A DNA stretch of 9,467 nt from Pseudomonadota bacterium (GTDB lineage: Bacteria; Pseudomonadota; Alphaproteobacteria; Sphingomonadales; SMXR01). Where the stretch lies: assembly GCA_022568115.1 (NCBI GenBank), contig JADFFP010000032.1, positions 1-9,467 on the forward strand, in the 5' to 3' direction. The stretch's first letter is position 1, and each line of letters starts with the position of its first letter. The translations under genes and the position numbers were made by a program. Positions 5,415-9,467 of this stretch are shown here, one piece after another. Under the pieces are notes generated by a model. The model had not been told where the DNA came from, ran no database searches, and saw only the letters and a list, made by a program, of their open reading frames with translations.

Positions 5415-5678
5415 TCAACGCCCCGGCGACTCCTCCTCCAGGTATCCAAGCGCCAGGCAAACACGGTGCAACAAGTCGCTGTTTTCTCCGATCATGCCTT
5501 CCGCGGTGGCATTGCTGACTTCCTGGGCGTCATATTTCCAGCGTTTCAAAAGGTCAATTTTGTCACTCCTGCTAAGAAAAGGATTTTCCAGCAAGTCCTC
5601 GGGCGTGGGGAAGACGGAGCCCGGGTCGAGGCGCGCCTGGGCGATATCGATTTTACCGGGTTTTTTGTCTCTGGCCAC
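5415..5678 (-). CDS. Small conserved-type hypothetical protein (87 aa)
   Basis: It is a soluble, acidic, mostly helical protein without a signal peptide or membrane segment. The pattern ARLDPGSVFPTPEDLLENPFLSRSDKIDLLKRWKYDAQEV (15-54), followed by a glycine-containing linker and a C-terminal helix LLHRVCLALGYLE (69-81), resembles small uncharacterised proteins I recall from alphaproteobacteria with a K-I-x-x-L-x-R-W-x-Y-D-A core. No function is known to me. It starts at GTG (5676-5678) with AAAGGAG 6 nt upstream, a strong ribosome site. It converges with the 4939 gene and lies downstream of the lipoprotein gene on the same strand, 129 bp away. A weak -10-like TATATT (plus 5748-5753) lies in that gap without a clear -35. 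Confidence 0.78.
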   Translation of the reverse strand: MARDKKPGKIDIAQARLDPGSVFPTPEDLLENPFLSRSDKIDLLKRWKYDAQEVSNATAEGMIGENSDLLHRVCLALGYLEEESPGR

Positions 5679-5807
5679 GGCCGGCTCCTTTGAAACCTGA
5701 TTGCCTGAAGCCTAACACACTGGATGAGAAAACATCAAACGTGGCAAAATATATCCATAGGACAACAAGGCTGGGCTGACCCGGCATTTGGTTTTCTGGT
5801 TCACTGA

Positions 5808-6254
5808 TTACTGGTCATTATTCCATATATCGCGGTGCAGCTTCCAGGCGCCGCCGTCTTTTTTCCAGACCACCATGTATTTTCCGGTTCCGATTTCATT
5901 GCCATCGGCGTCAAAGCCAACAAAATGGCCGCGGGCTGTGGCGGTATTGCCCATCCCGAACACCTCATCATCGATCAACTCAATGCCGGCCAGGCCGGAC
6001 GCCATCAGTTCCCGCCAGAAAGCGACCGTGGCCTCATTGCCTGAAGCCGCCGGGCCGCCAGGCGGCAATAACATGGCATCTTCAGTATATAAAGTCCCAA
6101 CTCCGGCGGCATTACCGGCGCTGTAGTAAGCCTCAAATTCTGCGTTCACAGCCTTGATTTCGGCCATGTAATCCACTCCGGCGGGCTCGGCGCAGGCGCC
6201 CACCGCCAAAAACCCAAAAAGAGCAACTGTAATCAGAGTGTTTTTGGTGTGCAT
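5808..6254 (-). CDS. NTF2-like (DUF4440/SnoaL-type) putative lipoprotein
   Basis: It has 148 aa. The N-terminus MHTKNTLITVALFGFLAVGAC ends in a lipobox (V18-G19-A20-C21), so it is predicted to be lipid-anchored, facing the periplasm. The mature part has the DUF4440 pattern: helix DYMAEIKAVNAEFEAYYSAGNAAGVGTLYTEDAMLLPPGG (about 28-66), FWRELMASGL, then strands ending GKYMVVWKKDGGAWKLHRDIWNND. The YTEDA, LLPPGG and GGAWKLHRDIWN motifs are characteristic of this cone-fold family. Members are diverse (steroid-isomerase-like enzymes, binding proteins), so no substrate is assigned. The ATG at 6254 is supported by GAGGAGGG 6 nt upstream; an upstream ATG at 6278 adds eight residues but has poorer support. 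It lies 55 nt downstream of the slipin gene, with no T-tract terminator in the gap, so it may be the last gene of the nfeD-slipin transcript. Confidence 0.88.
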   Translation of the reverse strand: MHTKNTLITVALFGFLAVGACAEPAGVDYMAEIKAVNAEFEAYYSAGNAAGVGTLYTEDAMLLPPGGPAASGNEATVAFWRELMASGLAGIELIDDEVFGMGNTATARGHFVGFDADGNEIGTGKYMVVWKKDGGAWKLHRDIWNNDQ

Positions 6255-6309
6255 GGTTCCCTCCTCAAAGATTTGCATCAGAGAGCCTCCGGCCTCTCCC
6301 CTTGTTTTT

Positions 6310-7077
6310 TTATTTACCTTTGCCCTTTTTGCCGGTCAGGTGCTGCATCAGGTCCATCGGAATCGGGAACACGATGGTCGACGATTTCTCGCCGGCGATG
6401 TCGTGCAGCGCCGAGAAATAGCGGAGCTGCATGGCGTTGGGTTCCTTGCTCAGGATGGTGCCGGCCTCGACCAGTTTCTTGGCCGCCTGCTGTTCGCCCT
6501 CGGCGTTGATGATCTTGGCGCGCCGGATGCGCTCGGCCTCGGCCTGTTTGGCGATGGCGCGGATCATGCTGGGATCGATATCGACGTGCTTGATCTCGAC
6601 ATTGGCGACCTTGATCCCCCACTGGTCGGTCTGTTTGTCGAGAATCTTCTGGATGTCGGCGTTGAGCTTGTCGCGCTCGGCCAGCAGTTCATCCAGTTCG
6701 TGCTTGCCGAGCACCGAGCGCAGCGTGGTTTGCGCCAGCTGGCTGGTCGCCACCATGTATTCCTCGACGTTGAGGATCGCCTTTTCCGGATCGACCACGC
6801 GGAAGTAAATGACCGCGTTGACCTTGACCGAAACGTTGTCGCGCGAAATCACGTCCTGGGTCGGCACATCGATAACGAAGGTCCTGAGGTCGAGCCGGAC
6901 CATCTGCTGGATGACCGGGATCAGGATCACCAGGCCCGGGCCCTTGACCCCGGTAAAGCGTCCCAGGGTGAAAATTACGCCGCGTTCGTACTCACGGAAG
7001 ATTTTGATCGCGGCGGCCAGAAACATCACCACGATTACCGCACCCGCCAGGTATAAAACCGAATCCAGTATCATCAT
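6310..7077 (-). CDS. Slipin (stomatin/SPFH-domain membrane protein)
   Basis: It is a prohibitin/stomatin-family scaffold that oligomerises on the inner membrane and is thought to organise membrane microdomains and help membrane protein quality control with its NfeD partner. The 255 aa comprise an N-terminal membrane helix (about 7-24), the SPFH domain (about 28-180: [75 protein letters not shown]), a coiled-coil-prone segment (about 170-210: [27 protein letters not shown]) and a hydrophobic C-terminal stretch [10 protein letters not shown] (235-244) that corresponds in position to the site cut by NfeD in archaeal p-stomatin. It ends in a basic GKKGKGK. The ATG at 7077 overlaps the nfeD stop by 1 nt (TGATG), with AAGGAG just upstream inside nfeD; the next ATG (7074) is possible. 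Translation is therefore probably coupled to nfeD. Confidence 0.95.
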   Translation of the reverse strand: MMILDSVLYLAGAVIVVMFLAAAIKIFREYERGVIFTLGRFTGVKGPGLVILIPVIQQMVRLDLRTFVIDVPTQDVISRDNVSVKVNAVIYFRVVDPEKAILNVEEYMVATSQLAQTTLRSVLGKHELDELLAERDKLNADIQKILDKQTDQWGIKVANVEIKHVDIDPSMIRAIAKQAEAERIRRAKIINAEGEQQAAKKLVEAGTILSKEPNAMQLRYFSALHDIAGEKSSTIVFPIPMDLMQHLTGKKGKGK

Positions 7078-8495
7078 CAAACTCCTTTTTTAGGTTTATT
7101 CTTTTTGCCGCCGACCACTATGGTCAGGCCCTCGAGGGCGGTAATCCGGACTTTCTGGCCGGGCTTGAGGGGCGTTTCGCCCCGGGCCTGCCAGCGCTCG
7201 CCTTCGGCCCACACAAAGCCGTCCTTGCCGGTCCATTCCAGCACCCGGGCCTCGGCCCCCACCAGGTGTTCAGCGCCGCTGGCCAGCGGGCGCTGATGGG
7301 CGCGCCAGACGTAGCCCATCAAAAGGATCAGCACGGCGCCGCTGACCGCCGCGGTGCCGAGGATCACCGGCCAGGCAATCTGAAATTCCGGGACATCGGT
7401 ATCGATCAGCATCGCCGCCCCGAAAATAAAGGCGACCAGGCCGCCAGCCCCCAGCGCCCCCATGGTCGGGGTAAAGGCCTCGGCGATCATAAAGCCAATG
7501 CCAAGCAAAATCAGGATCACTCCGGTGGTGTTCAGGGGAAGCTGGTTGAGGGCGTAAAGGGCGAGAATCAGGCTGATCGCGCCGACCACCCCGGGGCCGA
7601 TGCTGCCCGGATTGGCGAACTCGAAAAATACTCCGTAAACCCCGACCATCATCAGGATCAGGGCGATGTTGGGATTGCTCAGGATGGTCAGGATCCTGGT
7701 CAGGAAACCAGGCTCGAAGACCACCAGGGTAAGCCCGCTGGTGTCGAGCGTCCGGGTCTCCCGCCCGACCATCACCTCAAGGCCGTCGATGGCCCTCAGC
7801 AGGGTTTCCATGTCGGCGGCCATGATCTCGATGACGTTTTCTTCAAGCGCCTGTCCAGCCGAAATGCTGGCCGCCTCACGCACCGCCGCCTCGGCCCAAT
7901 CGGCATTGCGGCCGCGCATCTCGGCCAGGCTTCTGATCCAGGCGATGGCGTCGTTCATGCTTTTGCGGTCCAGCGCGGTGGTGTTTGAAGGCTCCGTTTG
8001 CTGGTCCTCGGAGCCGTTCTCATCGTCAGCCTCCTGGCTGTCCTGTTCCGGGGCCGGGTCGCTGGCGGGAGCGCCGCCGATTGTCACCGGGGTGGCGGCG
8101 CCGAGATTGGTTCCCGGCGCCATCGCTGCCACATGGGTGGCGTACATGATAAAAGTTCCGGCACTGGCGGCATGGGCGCCCGAGGGCGCGACATAACCGA
8201 TCACCGGCACCGGGGAGCTCAAAATCGCACTGATGATCTCGCGCGTGCTGGTCACCAGCCCGCCCGGGGTATTGAGCCTCAGGATCAGAACTTCGGCGTT
8301 CTGGGTGCGGGCTTCCTCAATGGCGTTTTTGATATAGCGCACGGTGGCCGGGCCGATCGGCCCCTCCACTTCGACCACCAGGGCCACGCCTGGTGATCCG
8401 CTCTCTTGAGCCCCGGGGCCGCCCAACACCAAGGCCGCAAGGCCGGTGACAATCAGCAAAAGATAGAAGATTCGGAACTGTTTCAGTTTTGGCAT
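7077..8495 (-). CDS. nfeD: NfeD long-form membrane-bound serine protease (ClpP-class)
   Basis: It is a Ser-Lys protease with a membrane anchor, known from Pyrococcus to cut its slipin partner near the C-terminus. From the ATG at 8495 it is 472 aa: signal peptide (about 1-29); ClpP-fold protease domain (about 36-240) with [10 protein letters not shown] (73-82), the nucleophile candidate S111 in HAASAGT, and the general-base candidate K178 in [16 protein letters not shown]; a poly-helix membrane domain (about 260-395); and a C-terminal NfeD OB-fold domain (about 405-460: [32 protein letters not shown]). An acidic, Gln/Asp/Glu-rich linker (about 144-170) separates the two catalytic residues. ATG 8495 is preferred over ATG 8507 because GAGGG lies 5 nt before it, while 8507 has no Shine-Dalgarno. 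It is first gene of the operon with slipin, overlapping it by 1 nt. Confidence 0.94.
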   Translation of the reverse strand: MPKLKQFRIFYLLLIVTGLAALVLGGPGAQESGSPGVALVVEVEGPIGPATVRYIKNAIEEARTQNAEVLILRLNTPGGLVTSTREIISAILSSPVPVIGYVAPSGAHAASAGTFIMYATHVAAMAPGTNLGAATPVTIGGAPASDPAPEQDSQEADDENGSEDQQTEPSNTTALDRKSMNDAIAWIRSLAEMRGRNADWAEAAVREAASISAGQALEENVIEIMAADMETLLRAIDGLEVMVGRETRTLDTSGLTLVVFEPGFLTRILTILSNPNIALILMMVGVYGVFFEFANPGSIGPGVVGAISLILALYALNQLPLNTTGVILILLGIGFMIAEAFTPTMGALGAGGLVAFIFGAAMLIDTDVPEFQIAWPVILGTAAVSGAVLILLMGYVWRAHQRPLASGAEHLVGAEARVLEWTGKDGFVWAEGERWQARGETPLKPGQKVRITALEGLTIVVGGKKNKPKKGV

Positions 8496-8544
8496 CTTGG
8501 CCCTCATGCAACAGCGGTTTCGCCCGGCGGGGCTTCAGAGAGGG

Positions 8545-8550
8545 GTTATA
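8545..8550 (-). promoter_or_regulatory. Possible -10 box for the nfeD-slipin operon
   Basis: The minus strand reads TATAAC (plus 8545-8550; 5 of 6 matches) about 50 bp before the nfeD ATG. A weak TTAAGC lies 17 bp upstream as the only -35 candidate. It lies in the short gap after the terminator of the upstream unit, which fits an independent promoter here. Confidence 0.4.
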
Positions 8551-8626
8551 GCACATTTTCCGGCGGCGCTTAACGGATTCGGCGGGGAGGGCGGTTTAAC
8601 CCGGAAATATTCCCCTCAAATAACAT

Positions 8627-8654
8627 AAAAAAGGCCGGGGCGGCCCGGCCTTTT
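8627..8654 (-). terminator. Intrinsic terminator of the PuuD-like unit
   Basis: GGCCGGG (8633-8639) pairs with CCCGGCC (8644-8650) around a 4-nt loop, flanked by A (8627-8632) and T (8651-8654) runs. On the minus strand it gives a six-T tract and lies about 22 nt after the PuuD-like stop. It separates this unit from the nfeD operon downstream. Confidence 0.88.
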
Positions 8655-8675
8655 GAATGTTTGGCGCCCTGAAAT

Positions 8676-9179
8676 CTAGAACGGGCTGTTCTGGAACGCG
8701 ACCATCGCGAACAGCATCGGGATCGACAGCAGCGTGTTGATCCGGGATGCCTGGCCGGCGGTTTTTGCCGCCGCCGCCTTGGCCTCTTTGGTGGCCTCGA
8801 CCAGCCCCAGCACCTTTTTCTGGTTGGGCCAGATGATAAACCAGACGTTGGCCGCCATGATAATGCCGAACCACATGCCGATGCCCAAAAGCGTCAGCTC
8901 CGGCGTTCCCATCCCCCAGCCCAGGGCCAGGGCCTGATGAAGGTAGCCGTTGAGGTGCGCCAAAAGCAGGCCGAAGACAATCGTGCCGAGCGCCGCCCAG
9001 CGGAACCAAAAGAGGGCCGCCGGGGCGATATGGCCGGAGATCGCCGGTTTCAGGTTGGCGGGAATTTTCGCCATCTGCGGGGTCTGGACGAAGTTGAAGT
9101 ACCACAGCAGGCCGATCCACATGATCCCCGACAGCACGTGCAGCCAGCGGACCAGAAATGTAATGTCAGGAAATTCCAT
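8676..9179 (-). CDS. Short urate-oxidase-N (PuuD membrane-domain-like) protein
   Basis: It has 167 aa with four predicted membrane helices at about 8-31, 54-77, 94-117 and 147-164. The N-terminal FLVRWLHVLSGIMWIGLLWYFNFVQTP and the third-helix exit IMAANVWFIIWPNQKKVLG are signature stretches of the urate oxidase N-terminal family (PF06181), found in membrane urate hydroxylase PuuD. Full PuuD is much longer and ends in a cytochrome c domain; this protein has neither the length nor a CxxCH motif. Conserved-looking histidines H14, H50 and H75 could ligate heme or metal, but that is inference, and urate oxidation should not be assumed. ATG 9179 follows a G7 tract with 8-nt spacing, which serves as the ribosome site and starts right after the stop of the upstream 31-codon gene (15-bp gap). 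The two are almost certainly co-transcribed and end at the terminator near 8627-8654. Confidence 0.88.
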   Translation of the reverse strand: MEFPDITFLVRWLHVLSGIMWIGLLWYFNFVQTPQMAKIPANLKPAISGHIAPAALFWFRWAALGTIVFGLLLAHLNGYLHQALALGWGMGTPELTLLGIGMWFGIIMAANVWFIIWPNQKKVLGLVEATKEAKAAAAKTAGQASRINTLLSIPMLFAMVAFQNSPF

Positions 9180-9194
9180 ATGTCTATCCCCCCC

Positions 9195-9290
9195 TTAACC
9201 GGCAATGATCGGTGAAATGTAATAAATGACGGCCGTGAGCACGAAGCCCGTAATCACGGTCAGTTTCAGATCGGCTAGGATTTTCCCCAT
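9195..9290 (-). CDS. 31-aa single-helix membrane microprotein upstream of the PuuD-like gene
   Basis: It begins MGKILADLKLTVITGFVLTA and ends in IIAG: a short positively charged N-terminus followed by one hydrophobic helix (about 9-29). The ATG at 9290 has an AGGGG ribosome site about 9 nt upstream, and the stop is 15 bp before the PuuD-like ATG, so the two form a tight two-gene unit. An in-frame upstream ATG at 9386 would give 63 residues, but the promoter candidate lies inside that extension and it has a Cys-rich, unhelpful sequence, so the short form is preferred. By analogy with microproteins of membrane oxidases (such as CydX), it may be an accessory subunit of the PuuD-like protein; that is inference. 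I do not recognise the family. Confidence 0.68.
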   Translation of the reverse strand: MGKILADLKLTVITGFVLTAVIYYISPIIAG

Positions 9291-9330
9291 GAAAAATACC
9301 CCTGTTGAATAGTTGAAATTAAGTGGCGAT

Positions 9331-9358
9331 AGCATAACACAGTCCGCAGAGGCTTCAA
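9331..9358 (-). promoter_or_regulatory. Possible sigma-70 promoter of the microprotein/PuuD-like unit
   Basis: On the minus strand TTGAAG (plus 9353-9358) and TATGCT (plus 9331-9336) are separated by 16 bp, each matching consensus at 4 of 6 positions. Transcription would start about 35 nt before the microprotein ATG. A perfect but -35-less TATAAT also occurs further upstream (plus 9416-9421). Confidence 0.4.
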
Positions 9359-9428
9359 GGGCGTAACTGTCACAAAAAAATCTCAAAAGCCCCCTTGCAT
9401 TAAAAGTCTCAAATCATTATAAAGCCCC

Positions 9429-9447
9429 CGCGCGTCGGATTCGCGCG
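9429..9447. repeat. CG-rich inverted repeat at the right edge
   Basis: Arms CGCGCG (9429-9434) and CGCGCG (9442-9447) flank a 7-nt centre, followed by further GCGCC copies to the window end. No T tract follows in either direction, and no gene can be placed here. It may be a regulatory or terminator remnant of a gene beyond the window. Confidence 0.35.
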
Positions 9448-9467
9448 CCATTTACGCGCCAATAACA

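Noticed and set aside
5701..6050. Repeated 12-mer TTGCCTGAAGCC at about 5701 and 6037
   Set aside because: It is a single short match, one copy within the lipoprotein coding region; chance is sufficient.
6268..6300. Terminator between slipin and the DUF4440 gene
   Set aside because: A GAGAG..CTCTC hairpin with a bulge is possible, but no T tract follows on the minus strand.
6238..7988. Plus-strand open frames opposite slipin and nfeD (272 and 240 codons)
   Set aside because: They are antisense shadows, rich in His/Asp/Gly/Gln, with no ribosome site or known motif; the minus strand encodes clear SPFH and NfeD proteins.
8596..9120. Minus-strand 174-codon frame overlapping the PuuD-like gene
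   Set aside because: It is a +1 shadow of the PuuD-like gene, running through its terminator, with low-complexity Arg/Pro/Gly composition.
9426..9450. tRNA T-arm-like hairpin ending in CCA at the right edge
   Set aside because: The 7-nt loop lacks the TTC-purine-A T-loop pattern on either strand, and no acceptor, D or anticodon arm can be drawn.

Overview
The window looks like chromosomal DNA from a Gram-negative proteobacterium, most likely an alphaproteobacterium. The HU protein has an alphaproteobacterial look (RLVGFGTFSV, GRNPRTGE, IPAS motifs). Several products carry Sec or lipoprotein signals, the coding DNA is moderately GC-rich, and intrinsic terminators are GC-clamped GGCCGG hairpins. 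Genus and species cannot be read from the sequence. There are no tRNA or rRNA genes, insertion sequences or CRISPR arrays.

Layout, left to right. Positions 1-250 hold three copies of a diverged ~110-bp tandem repeat, each opening with a strictly conserved 10-bp-stem palindrome. It leads into a + strand dsbD/scsB-type gene (329-2449) for a transmembrane thiol reductase. A minus-strand HU gene (2526-2798) converges on it and ends at a clear intrinsic terminator. Divergent from HU is a secreted SYLF/Ysc84-domain protein (2998-3558). An unrecognised 194-aa protein (3566-4150, minus) follows, converging with only 7 bp between the genes.

The centre (4151-4865) is the most unusual part: an orphan Hcp-family (T6SS tube) protein with its own Sec signal peptide, with no other T6SS gene in view. 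It is bracketed by two strong bidirectional terminator hairpins. The upstream one lies between divergent gene starts, close to a 10-nt perfect complement of the hcp Shine-Dalgarno. Next comes a small secreted protein of possible ferredoxin-like alpha/beta fold (4939-5403), then a minus-strand 87-aa conserved-looking hypothetical (5415-5678).

From 5808 onward everything is on the minus strand: an NTF2-like (DUF4440/SnoaL) lipoprotein, a slipin (SPFH) overlapping by 1 nt with a long-form NfeD membrane serine protease (order nfeD, slipin, lipoprotein), then a separate transcription unit of a 31-aa one-helix membrane microprotein followed by a short urate-oxidase-N (PuuD membrane-domain-like) protein with its own terminator. 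The last ~175 bp hold the promoter region of that unit and a CG-rich inverted repeat.

The overall theme is envelope biology: thiol redox in the periplasm, membrane quality control by NfeD/slipin, and several exported small proteins. The dsbD, HU, SYLF, slipin, NfeD and PuuD-like calls rest on clear family motifs. Roles of the hypothetical genes, and all promoter and leader models, are inference.
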